Below, one piece after another: positions 39,082 through 50,760 of a stretch of 64,000 nucleotides of DNA. The notes under the pieces are model-generated. The model made no database searches. It was not told the DNA's origin and saw only the letters and a list, made by a program, of their open reading frames with translations. Both the position numbers and the translations under genes were made by a program. The DNA lies in NCBI GenBank assembly GCA_003254885.1, contig QANT01007323.1:123813-187812 (forward strand), in the 5' to 3' direction. The first letter of the stretch is position 1; each line of letters starts with the position of its first letter. The DNA is from Purshia tridentata. Its lineage: Eukaryota > Streptophyta > Magnoliopsida > Rosales > Rosaceae.

Positions 39082-42000
39082 TTAATCTGAAATCTCAAGA
39101 GCAATAAAAACAAATTAATGTACCATTTATATATATGCATCATGCATCATATGTGTGTTTTATTTGTATCAAGTAAATGCTAATTTCCTCATGTTTCCAC
39201 AGATCAATCTTTTTCATTTTCACTGTTGAATTGGTTATGGTTTTTTCCATGGATTAGGAATTTTGGCCCAATAACTACATATTGGGTTTTGGAATCTGGA
39301 TAGCTCACATCCTTAAACGCAGGCCCAAATAATGGTGGGTCAAAGATGTAAATGAAAAAAACAAAGGAAGAAATGAACTAAAGAAATATAAAATAAAGCC
39401 AAGTCAACTAGAATATATTGACCTCCAATTAAGCTTGGACACCAAGGTCCAAGGGGAAACTTCAGATCTCTAACTGCAATGTTGTCGTGTTATTGCAGTT
39501 TTCAAAAGAATCAAGACTAATATTTGACACCGTCACGCTTGACAGATAAAAAAATGAAATAATTCTTAAAATAGGTACAAAATTCCCTATAAAGACAAGT
39601 TATATACTGTTGTACTACAGTCGGTTACAGTCTTAAAAGTTGACTGCTTTGGTTCCTGTATACACGACTATGTTCAACAACTTCATGTAACATTTATATT
39701 TTGTTTTGGTCTGAACATGTAACTTTTATTAACAAGAGGATCATTACCATTTTAGATACTGAAAAAAGAAAAAAAAAATAGAAGTTGAAGACTATCCAAC
39801 TTGAAAATACAAAATACTTGATTCTAGTCTTTCAATAAGATTGATATCTAAATAATGTCTTATCTTAGTTTAACAACCAACTTTAATCCTTTAACCAACG
39901 TGGTCCATATCATTATTTACAGATCAAATTTTATTAGAAATTACTTAAAAGTTAAAACATGATGACTCAAACATATAAATATGTATGGATAATAGTCAGT
40001 TTTTGAGATCGAAGTTGGTGTTTAATTGAAGGCAATCACAGTCAAGTCTTTTTCCTTTACAAGTGTATCTTGTTTATTTGCTCCAACCACCTTACCTAAC
40101 CAGTAACCAACCCCTACAAAACAAAACGATGGAATTGAAAACCACAGCCAACTAATATGTAAACATGATCATCAACATTATTTAATATGAACATGGTCGA
40201 TACAGGCTGTACAAGAAAGCGATTAGGTATGAATAAGTTGCCCATACAATATTGCATTCATACACTGCATATATAATTGCCAACATTTGTTTTTGTTCTT
40301 TTTTTTTTGTAAATAATTGCCAATATTTGTTTAATTACTCATTTAGATTAATCAATATTATTGCCGCACTAATTAAAGTACATTTTCATTAATTCTCAAC
40401 TTCCCATGCTATTAAAGTTCGGTGGTTTCCAGATTAATTTCAGGATGCATGATTGAGTGAGTAAGGCATGCTTGAACATACAATATCCAATCCCAATTAG
40501 CAATGACTAAAAAGAGACTTGGAAAGTATATTTAACTAATCAACTCAATTAAATGCCTGATCATTTTTGGATTTTTTTTCCTTTAACCAAAAATCATATA
40601 TAGTTGGTCTTCTAAAATCGTGTTTTACCTCAGCTTTAATATATCATACCATTAAGTAGTGGATTTTTAGCAATACTCTTGTAAACTCTTATTGGTGATG
40701 TTCAGGCTACTGCTTAGTGCTTACCCATATAAGATCTTCTTGACAATGCCTTTGTTTTTCTAATTAATTAAGTAAGAAGATGGGGTTGGCAATCATTATT
40801 GTCTCAATTTTCAAAACACTTTTACAGGGGTTCTTTAATTATATTGAAAATAAAGGACTGACAGCAACAGCAAGTTGAAACAAAGTCAAAAACAGAGTCA
40901 CGTTATCTGCATGTAATAGACAAACACCATGTGCATACTGCATAGGTTTCTTAAACCCAGTTTTCTGCTGAGAATCTTGGGGGTTATATTTCTATTCGAA
41001 GTTCTATTTTGTTGATTAAGAAATATCATAATCAATTTGGGAAAAGGGCCTAGATTGTAGATTATATAATGTGAACTCACTAGGATTTGAATAGAGATTG
41101 GACCATTAAAAGAGGAGCAAGCTGTGAGTTTTGTTAAGGAAATGCTTAGATCTATTTTACCTTTGTTTTTTCAAAGAATGCTATTCATCTTCTTCGCTGA
41201 TTTTTTTATTATTATTTTAATTTCATAGTATATTTTAATGATCAGAACTGTTTATTTTTAAAATAATTATTTGAAAATTATTTATGTAAAAAATTAACAA
41301 AATAAAAAATCGTTAGGTTATGTAATTGTTATTAAATAAACAATTGGTGAATCAAATTATTAATGCGGATAACATTCCTCTTTTTGTACTAAATTAATAA
41401 CTAAGTGTTGGCTTGCAAATACTGGGATGTATTCATCTCCAAATATTTTTTTTCTAAGGTAACTTGAATAGCAACACATTGAACTATTACTTAAGCTCAC
41501 GTTTGACTCCTAGACCAAAATAATTTGGTCTTCAACCTTATGGACTTGGTGGAAAGGACTTCTATAGTTCGAACTTCGAAAAAAATGTATTTTAGCCTTA
41601 ACAAAATTAAAAGTCTAAGAAGACTGAAAGTTAAATTATTTATGTAAGAGGCAATTGTGAACTCAGATAACTATTTAGAAAGTGTTAGCTAATATATATT
41701 TTTGTCTATATGAAAAGTTCTATGTGTTGACTGTTGTATATTCTTGCGTGCGGTGTAGACAAGAATTGCATTATGCTAACCTCAAGGCTACTCTAGCACT
41801 CTGCACATTAATTACAAATTATTATGGAAATTTTTTAAAAAATAATCATTTTATTGCTTAATGTGATCCATACAAAAATGAAAAGGAAAAAAAACCATTA
41901 TTTATTGGGAATGTAGAGATAGAATGCTAACAAAGCAAAAGGCCAAAGGCACTTCCTTTTCTTTTTTTTGGGTAAAACGGCGGGCCAAAGGCCCAGAAAA

Positions 42001-42264
42001 AATTCCTTTTCTCTTACGCCAATAACTGCAATAGTAACTGAGCATTCCGTTCTCAGCTACACATGATAAATCTTTTATCTTTCATCTAATCCAAGTGAAA
42101 GAACAAATAAAAACAGCATCTTTGTAAGTGGGTGAGGCACCAAAGCTTGCAGTTTGTCAGATTAGGGTTCGTATTAACCCCTTTACTGCAATTACAAGAC
42201 TCTCTTTCATATTTCAGGCCCCAAGAGGAATCTGATTCCAGAGACTTTTATTCCTCCGGATAAG
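39082..42264. other. Intergenic DNA between ZIP and RBR genes
   Basis: Holds the ZIP 3' UTR and, at its right end, the promoter and first leader exon of the RBR gene (about 42180-42264). No other gene is recognised; the rest is AT-rich. Confidence 0.5.
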
Positions 42265-42596
42265 GTAAAGGGAACCTTCACTTCTTTCTTGCATTTCCAA
42301 CATCAGACCCTTTCCTAGTTTTGCATGCATATATTATTTTCTCTATTTTTGTTTTCAAAAAAGCTTTTGTAGTTTTGGAGGGACTGAAAATTAGTTTCCT
42401 TTTTTGTTTTTGGGTGGATTTTTGTTTATGTGGAAGAGCCAACAATTATGTATTTTTGGGGATTTGGGGAATTTATAAGGTAAAGCACGGATTTTTGGAT
42501 CTTTTGGATTGTTGAGGGGTTTTGTTGGTTATTGATTTGAAGTTAGGAGCTGAGTTATCACTATCTGATATGAATCTCTCTTTGTGGTATTTTTAG
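42265..42596 (+). other. Probable leader intron of the RBR gene
   Basis: The donor ccggataag|gtaaag and acceptor ggtatttttag|gagg have good consensus and lie in the untranslated stretch before ATG 42839. This is inferred from splice signals only. Confidence 0.45.
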
Positions 42597-42838
42597 GAGG
42601 AGCTGATGCTACAGTTTGCAGTTCTGGATCGATTCCTTAATGGGTTTTTTCTTGTCTGATGAATTGGAGATAAACACTGAAAGATCAGTGATCGAATTAG
42701 ATTTTTCTTTCGGATTTTAAGAGATTTGCCTGCTGGAATAAAGATTTTCAGATTGATTGGTTGACCGGTTGTGGTTGGATTTTGGTAATAAACTAATAAT
42801 CACAGCTTTACAATTGCTAGCTGTTGGGTAAAAATAAA

Positions 42839-45760
42839 ATGGAGGGTCAGGCAATTTTTGGTGATGAGGTTTATGTAAATTTATCCAGAGAGGAAGATGA
42901 AGAAGAGTTTCGTAGTTGCTGCGAAGATGATGAGGTTTGGAAGGAGACCGAAGAACCGGTGAAGGTGGAGTCAAAAGATGAGCTTGATGAATTTTCCATG
43001 AAGATGTTCTTCAAAGGCATGTCCATAGCTGGGTTTGGGGACTCAAGTTGTGGGCTTTCTGGAATTGGAGTGGTCATGGAAAGATCCGCCAATTTTCCAG
43101 TAATTCAGGTGCAGAAAAAGCTTGATTTTTATGTGGAGGAGCCTGTGGCTGACTATTTAGCCCTCATGGATGGTTTAATGGAGGCTGTGCAAAATAAAGT
43201 ACGTCGGGTATTTGCATTTACAGATTCTGAGCTGCTATATGATCAGGTGAGTGGTTATCACAGAGTTCTGTTTCGTTCTTTTCTATTTTGCCAAAATCCA
43301 CATTGCCATTTGCAATCTCAGCACTGTGACTGTTTGAATCAATTGAAGAGATAAGGGGTTCATTCCATTTTATTATCCTTCATATATTTCTTTTAACAGC
43401 ACAAGTTTTATAGGATTTTTTTGGTCGCACAATCTTTTTATAAGTTGAGTGATAGATATTTCTTTTCAAGGAAAAGACACTTTGAGTGATTGCTCCTGAT
43501 AATTACTCCATCTTGCTTCATTTGAGTTGTAGCATCAGCATTAAATCATTCAAATCATCTTATTTCATGCCAAGTTTTGATTTAATGACATGAATTTCTG
43601 ACAGGTATCAAATGAGGAGAAACTTGAAATTCCACTCATAGTAGCACTGAGGCAAAGGATCCTAGAACTTGCCAGTAATCTAGAAGCTTTTCTTCTGAAA
43701 CTTGTCCCCACTGTAGATCTTGAGCGGCCATCAAAGTTAGCCCAGGTGGCAATTGGAGTTGTGTCTTTTCCTGCTAAGGGTGTTGAATCACTTGAAAACT
43801 GTTCCATCTGTTGTGAAGATAAACCATCCCTAATGATGATCACTATGAAATGTTCTCATAAGTTTTGTTCGCATTGCATGAGGACATATGTTGATGGGAA
43901 GGTACAATCCTCTCAAGTCCCTATCAGATGCCCTCAGCCCAGATGCAAGTATTACATCTGCACTGCTGAATGCAAATCTTTTCTTCCACTCACATCTTAC
44001 GAGTCATTGGAGAAGGCCGTTGAAGAAGCAAATATTCTCCACTCAGAAAGATTTTACTGCCCATTTCCAAATTGTTCCGTCCTGCTTCATCCTCTTGAAT
44101 GTTTATCAGCTAGGGCAAGTTCATCAAGTCAGTCAGATAATAGCTGCATTGAATGTCCAGTTTGTCAGAGGTTTATATGTGTGGATTGTGGGGTTCCTTG
44201 GCATTCTTCAATGAGCTGTGAGGAGTTCCAAAACCTCCCACTGGAAGAGAGAGATGCTGCAGACATTACCTTGCATCGCCTGGCACAAAATAAGAGCTGG
44301 AGGCGTTGCCAGCAGTGCCGTAGGATGATTGAGCTCACTCAAGGGTGCTACCACATGACATGCTGGTAAGATCACTTTCTTTATGCATGCTATGATATTT
44401 TTAAAAGCATTGGTTAAGTGGGTTTAGATTAAGAAAGTTGAAAAATAACAAAACTTGGAAGCCTTCATACATTAAAGCATCTAAGTGCCATATTTTTCAG
44501 AACATTTAAAAAATGTCTTAAATCAACAAAAGCTATCATACTCTACAAGAATCTTGAGAATTCTACAATGTCAACTCCATATAAATCTATCAATAATTCT
44601 ATGGAGTCTATAAAAGTCAGTATAAATTTATAAACTCCACAAATGTGTATCACTTAAAAAAAGTACAAAAGTCTGTAGAATTCTATATTGATTATAACCC
44701 CCCTAAAGCTTGGATGAAGTATCAACCAAGAAAAAGGCATACTAAGGGACAGGACATCTTTGTTTTCAATCATGAAATGAATATATAAGACATGAGACTT
44801 CATGACTCTAGTTACCAGCAGAATATTGTGACTAGTTGTTTATTTTTGTGAGTTCTTGGGAGTTGTGTTAGTTAAATGTGACTCATATAGAAGGAATTTA
44901 CTATCAAACGTAACTCATATCTTACAGCTAAGACTCAAATACTGTGACAGCTGCACTGTAGATGGAAACTACTTAATCATCTCTGGCTTTCTTTTTGGTT
45001 GGGAGCATCTTGATGCAGTGATTCTAACCAACTTCGTGAGAACTGTTTCCAACATCCAATGCTTTTCCTCCCTTGGACAAATGATTGTGCCCTTTGCAGA
45101 GGGACAAATGTGTCTAATGAGAATCTCTCAGAGAAAGTAGCACGTGCTATTATTGAATTTGATGGAACTAAGACTACCATTGTTGGCGTCATTGAAGCAT
45201 AGCCCATCTATTTGAATAAGAAAAATGTTTCTCTGATTCACCTTTGGTTATGATGCTTTTTATTTGTTATGCATGTGCACATGTTAATGAACAGGCGGAC
45301 TTTATGCTGGCTTTGTTAAGTCACTTTCTAGTATAAGTTCTTGAATGTTTACTGAGCTTTCAGGTTCCTCATTTTCAGGTGTGGGCATGAGTTCTGTTAT
45401 TCTTGTGGTGCCGAATATAGGGATGCCCAACAGACTTGTCAATGTGCCTTTTGGGATGAAGACAACTCAGAAGACTTGGTCACTCAGTCTATGCAAGAAT
45501 CTGAGCAATGGGCGTGGGAAACATTCAATTCACTCCCCATGATCATGGATGCATACTCAGACCAAGAGAGATCACAGCTGGCACTGATCCAAAGGTTCCT
45601 AGCTGGCGGTTTCAGTTTAAGTGACCATCACCCTTACCAATCCCCACCCCGGTGTACAGATTCCTATGTAGATGCCATGAAAGATCTCCATCAGCTTCCT
45701 TGGCTTGAGAGGTTTGTTTCAGTGATAAGTGACAACTACTATGAAGAATATATCCAATAA
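42839..45760 (+). CDS. RING1-IBR-RING2 (RBR) E3 ligase with N-terminal RNase H-like domain
   Basis: Exons 42839-43246, 43605-44365 and 45379-45760 encode 516 residues. Residues about 62-136 resemble the RVT_3/RNase H-like fold fused to some plant RBR ligases (IAGFGDSSCGLSGIGVV, ADYLALMDGL, FTDSELLYDQ). Next come RING1 (C202-C249: CSICC, then CSHKFCSHCM, then CPQPRC), the IBR (about 287-340: YCPFPNC, then CPVC, then CVDCGVPWH) and RING2 starting at C371/C374. The expected catalytic cysteine is C384 in TQGCYHM, ten residues after C374, and exon 3 supplies the rest of RING2 (CGHEFCYSCGAEY). RBR enzymes pass ubiquitin through a thioester on that Cys (family knowledge). The acidic N-terminus (REEDEEEF) has no known role. 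The substrate is unknown. All catalytic and zinc positions I can check are intact. Confidence 0.92.
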
Positions 45761-46307
45761 ATTATAGGGCTCCTGAAATTAGAAAATAATCTGCATAGCT
45801 TCCCAACAATACTTTAACTGGGGTCAAGGAGTTCCTCGCTCGATTCACTCCAGTTTCATGGTCATGGAGAAATCATTGCCACTTTTCCTTTGTAGTTGAA
45901 TAATCATTGTGTTAAAATATTTGTGGCATCAAGGTCCATCGTATAACAGAGAAGGGGAAGCATCTATTCTTGATGATTACTTTCTTCTTGAAAGAAAAAG
46001 AGGAAAAAAGAAGAAGATAGTGAATTGAATTGAAATAACGTTTATCATGTTAGTGAATTAAGGTGATATAAATATTTTCAGTAAGCTGCTCTCTCTCTTG
46101 GATAAATGGGAAACACTGTAAATGCTCATGAAATTTAAGAGTTGATTTTCCGTTTTAGTTACATGTATTGAGCTTTGTTGTTGCCTCTTGTAATTTGCAT
46201 TACATGTATGATTGAAAATCACTTGGCATGCTTTTCAGCAAATAGGAAAAAGACAACACTCACCCACCACTATTAAAAACTACAGGAACAAGTCATCAAC
46301 TCATCAT

Positions 46308-46391
46308 TATGATTGTTGGTGTTGGTGTTGGTTGTGGTGGTGGTGGTGGTGGTGGTGGTGGTGTTGGTGTTGGTGTTGGTGTTGTTGGTGG
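46308..46391 (+). repeat. (GGT)n/(GGTGTT)n microsatellite
   Basis: A compound run of ggt and ggtgtt units. The poly-Trp/Cys open frame across it is an artefact of the repeat. Confidence 0.9.
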
Positions 46392-46913
46392 TAATGCGAA
46401 GTGAATACAGGACACCTGTCATTTTGGATAGGGATAGTCGGGTGTCCACATGTTAAATGGAAATTTTGTGCTAGAGTAGCTTTAATAAAACCTGCAAGTA
46501 GACATGAAAATGATTTGGGTTGGTTTGAGCATTAGTGACCCCATCTCTACCAAATAAATTTGCACCAGCACCACCACATTTTCAATTCGAGTCACTTCCC
46601 GCTAGCCTCCTGACAAAAACAGGATTTGAGTGGATGCACAAGGTGTCAAGGTCCAACCATGACTTTATACATTTTGGATCATTGTGCTCATTTTGGACTG
46701 AGTAGTAGTCAGTTTTGAAATGAATGGGATTTTTTTTTACTGTGATGATGATCTACCACACGTGTAACATGACACAAAATTGGGCTTTCTTTTTGGCGAC
46801 GTTTCTGCCATGTTGCCTATTCTCCATTTCTTGAAGGAAAAATGAAAAACACGCGTTGGTTAATTATCCAATTCCATTCCATGAGTGTTTTGCTTTGGTT
46901 TTTTTTTTTTTTT

Positions 46914-46914
46914 N
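46914..46914. other. Unresolved base (n) in a poly-T run
   Basis: A single n sits within a T homopolymer, next to a poly-A run. It is most likely a sequencing or assembly ambiguity. Confidence 0.95.
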
Positions 46915-48352
46915 TTTTTGAAAAAAAAATATTCTTATTACAAATTAGTTGTGGACCCTTGTGTTACACACTTCGTCAACTACCAAGTATCGCACTGAGT
47001 TTCAATACCTACTTAGATTAAATTCTCGTAGAATTATAGGGGCCTTGGTATGGAGAAAATCTTTGTTGTGTTGTGTTTGCTAGTTTGCAATTCTGGACCG
47101 ACACTATCCTACAATTGAAACCAGTACCATGCAGCATATAAGTTGACTGGAAATTATCTACCCCATCCAAATTTTTCAATATAAACCAATGGGATACTAC
47201 AAAATTTAATTTTTTTCCTCAAAGCACTATAGGGTCTCAATTTTTGGCTCAATAGACCCCTATACCTTTGTTAGGAAAATGTTGTATATCTCATTCTATG
47301 CAAGAATTTCTCTGCAAAACGTCACAAACTTTGACAAATGAGAACTCATCCAAGTTTGAAGTTGTCCTCGTGTATAGTTAGTTCCCAAAAATTTACTGAC
47401 TCAAAGCAAAATGCGAATTCATTGCCCTCATTGCAGATCTTGATGTCCAAAAAGCTTGAGTACTAAGGCTCCTTTTAGCTTTCAAACAAAATCAGCCAGA
47501 CCCAGCATTGACGTCCCACCAGTACTCCGTACTTGCCCTTTCTCCAAGCAACAAACAAAGAAATAGAATGACCCATCTGCTCAATAAATCAAATAAATTC
47601 ATAAATCGATGGGCCAAAAGGACAAAGTGTGCTGAGGACATGACCCACCACAAGAATCAAAGATCTACTGGTAGATGGTACCAAACTTGATTCCTTGATT
47701 GTTTTAGACAGAATAAAGTGAGGACTCGCCACACCCTTTTGGTTGATGTACCATATCCCTTAATCTTCAGTTCTGTACCATCCTTCTATTATGGAAACAA
47801 AAGAGGTGCACAGAGACAGAGAAGGAAAAAAACGTACTCTCTTTCGCCTTTATAGACAAACACATAAATAGATAAGCAACATGGGAAACCCCATTTCCTG
47901 TCAAATTTTTATGATGGATGCTCTTCTTAGCAACACTAATTAGTAGTAATTATGTCCTATTTACCAAAAATAAAAACACTAATTATGTCCCTTGAATTGA
48001 AAAATAAAAAAATATATTCTGCAACAATTCATGCAAGATTGCGAGATAATGCATTTCACTAGCATTAGGTAGACAACCCAATAAGTAAGGCACTAAAGAT
48101 GAAAAAATCAATAGAATGGAAATTACATTTAACAATTTAAAATTAACATGAATGAAAACTGTGCCTAATTTGGTATCTAATTGCTATATGAACATTCTCT
48201 GCTACTAATTTCCTTTATATAAAAAAGAAAAAAAAGAATCTGTGAAACTATACCAAAAAATTTGCGCTGGAGAGATGGAATGATTTAGAATACAAACAGT
48301 GGTGGAGCCTTGAACATGTCCACTAATGGAAAATCTGCAGCAAGAACCACCA

Positions 48353-49693
48353 TCAACATGAGATTTCATTGGAGCCATAGCTAATTGCTTTAAGACTTGA
48401 GCCAGACATGTTTGTCATCCATCTTTGAGGGCCTTCTGATTCCCCTAATATGTTGTATGCATAAGAAGGCCACCTTACATCCACACCACATGAGCTTGTG
48501 ACACCCAGCCTAATAAGCTTCTGTGTTCTCTCAAGAACTACAAGACTTGAAAATGTTGAAAAACTGTTCCCCACAAAGACATCAGCTCTTAAGCACACTT
48601 CAAAGTCAATTGCAGACTGGATGAGATATGGGAACTTCTTGTAACTTCCCTCGAAACCCAATTTCTTCTTCTCATAAGGAAGCAAGCCTTCCTTCCAACC
48701 ATTCAAAATTGATGGATCTTCAAGAAGACTATCAGCCACAGCTAGATAAACAACAGTTGGGGTTTTGAGGCCAGCAATGTTGCCCACTCTCTCCATGATC
48801 TCCTCCTTGCTGCTACAAATCTGGGTCATTTTTGATCTTTGCTCCAGCTTCTTACAGTGAATCATCCAATCTATCTCTATTCTCATATGAACAGCCACAT
48901 AAGGCACTGGCTGCAGCAGAGACTTCTCTGCAGGGTTAATGCTATTTTGTGCAAACAGATCACTTTGGTTCCTAACTTGTGCTGTTCCTATCTCTCTAAT
49001 CCTTGACACAACCTTATCTGCTTCTTTCATGATCTCATCAACCAGAACTAAGCACTCAAAGACCTTTGCATAGTCCTTCACAGGCCACTGATCATGCCAC
49101 AGAAATGGGTTCTTTCCGACTATACGAATCACCTCATAACTATCATATGGGTCCTTACTATGCTCTTTCAACTGCTCCAAATCTCTCTCAGGTGTCCACC
49201 TCCTTCCACTTCCTTTCTGAAGCTCAAAAGCTCCTGTTTGGTTCGAAACATCCGAGTATTTGCCCAATTGGACATAGCCATTACAGAGAGAATTAAATTT
49301 CGTAAACTGGAACACCTTATCAAATGAAATGGGCTGCAAGAGCTCAACTTCTTTGTAGAACAGGGAAGCACTCAAGCTTGGCATCAAAAGAGTCCGGTTC
49401 AGAAACCTTGCAGTTAGACAAGCCCTTGCAAATGCTATTTTTTGATTGTTTAAGCCCCACACAATTTGAGGAACTTCCAGAAACTTATCTGTTCTGATTC
49501 CAGCTGTTGACAAGGAGAGGTTATGGATTGATACAAAGTTGCTCTGTTCAATTCCACCAAAGCTGGAGAATGTAGGAAACAGAACAACTATTATAACCAT
49601 AGCAATGAAAGCTAAAACAAGACATTTGCATGCAATGGAATTCAATGGCCAGCTGAGTACTTTGGAATGCTTAAAACAAGGTGGCACGTCCAT
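48353..49693 (-). CDS. O-fucosyltransferase-family (DUF246/GT106-like) type II membrane protein
   Basis: A single-exon frame of 446 residues. A short cytosolic N-terminus is followed by one membrane anchor (CLVLAFIAMVIIVVLFP, about 24-40), as in Golgi type II glycosyltransferases. The lumenal part shows plant O-FucT landmarks: QIVWGLNNQKIAFARACLTA (nucleotide-sugar-binding region), YVAVHMRIEIDWMIHCKKLE (conserved Arg motif), VYLAVAD, and FVGNSFSTFSSLVVLER near the C-terminus. Several N-glycosylation sequons occur (for example NLS, NRT, NQT, NQS). The family transfers fucose or other sugars to protein or cell-wall glycans; the acceptor here is unknown. The start at 49693 is supported by the following anchor. 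Introns appear to lie only in the leader upstream (49694-50760). Confidence 0.9.
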   Translation of the reverse strand: MDVPPCFKHSKVLSWPLNSIACKCLVLAFIAMVIIVVLFPTFSSFGGIEQSNFVSIHNLSLSTAGIRTDKFLEVPQIVWGLNNQKIAFARACLTARFLNRTLLMPSLSASLFYKEVELLQPISFDKVFQFTKFNSLCNGYVQLGKYSDVSNQTGAFELQKGSGRRWTPERDLEQLKEHSKDPYDSYEVIRIVGKNPFLWHDQWPVKDYAKVFECLVLVDEIMKEADKVVSRIREIGTAQVRNQSDLFAQNSINPAEKSLLQPVPYVAVHMRIEIDWMIHCKKLEQRSKMTQICSSKEEIMERVGNIAGLKTPTVVYLAVADSLLEDPSILNGWKEGLLPYEKKKLGFEGSYKKFPYLIQSAIDFEVCLRADVFVGNSFSTFSSLVVLERTQKLIRLGVTSSCGVDVRWPSYAYNILGESEGPQRWMTNMSGSSLKAISYGSNEISC

Positions 49694-50760
49694 TTAAGAT
49701 TCAATCCACAAAACCCAGAATTCAAATCATCCGAAGCCCATAAAATTCATATTAATCTCACACAATCAACCCCAATGCTTGAGAAATCACCATGAACCCA
49801 TATCAGTCCAGAGACCATTTACGCAAAACCATGACAACAATCATTCTGCATTGGAAAATCCAAAACTCTACATGATACAATAAAATATAGTAATTAAAAA
49901 GTCACCAGAATCAAAATTCTCAAATGAGAACTTACCAATTTTTCACAAAATTAATCCGCAATAGGTGGAAAGAAGCAAGTACCCACTCAGACCCAGATGC
50001 CAAATAAAAAGCCAGAAGGCTCAAAAAAGCACCCAAGTGATGGTCATCCGACTGTAACCCAAAATCAAACAGAAAAAACAATTAGAGTCATCTCTTTCAG
50101 ACCCCATAATTCAATAGAAGAAAACAACATATATATCCAAAGCCTGATGCCATAAAAAAGAAGAGAGAGAGAGGGAGAGATGGTTTTCATAAATGAGCCA
50201 AAAATCGGATAAAACTCACCTCTTGGAATTTGAATTGCTGACACTAAATGCCAACAACAAATAATTCCAAAAACACAAAGCTCAAACGTGACCATGAATC
50301 CAAATTGGTTTATGATGAAAGGAATCTATCTGAATTCTGAGGACAACCCAGAAAGCAAAAGAAACCGAAAAAGGAGAAGATGAACATGTGTCAAAGAAAT
50401 GCAGAGAAAGCCTGAATTCCTGCAATCAAAAAGTAAGCCAACCCATCACTATCATGACAACAAAGAACATCATATTTTAATTAAAAATAATAATGAATTT
50501 GTCAAAGTTAAAAAATAAAAATAACAAAAGAAATGGACGAAGCAGATGATTCGAGAAGGGCAATAAAATAATGCAGATAAAAAAAGACCTGTGCATGAGT
50601 GAATGATGATGTTATTGGGGAATCGGCAAAACTTACCAAAATGGAAGTGGAAAAGACTCAGAGATGAGTCAGGTTAGATAGCCTTAACTGGTCTATTCAG
50701 GCTAGGCAGAAGGGACACACCAAATCTCATTCGTCTGCTAGTCTCTGTGCCACACCTGTA
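49694..50760 (-). other. Probable multi-intron 5' leader of the O-fucosyltransferase gene
   Basis: On the minus strand three donor/acceptor pairs with good consensus define candidate introns 50420-50636, 50052-50219 and 49846-49935. The joined leader contains no long frame. A promoter would lie above about 50760. This is inferred from splice signals alone. Confidence 0.5.

Larger units (their letters stand above)
45761..48352. other. Intergenic DNA between convergent RBR and O-fucosyltransferase genes
   Basis: Contains both 3' UTRs, a GGT/GTT microsatellite and one unresolved base. No further gene is recognised. Confidence 0.5.

Noticed and set aside
46212-46394. Open frame encoding poly-Trp/Cys
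   Set aside because: It is a read-through of the GGT/GTT microsatellite.
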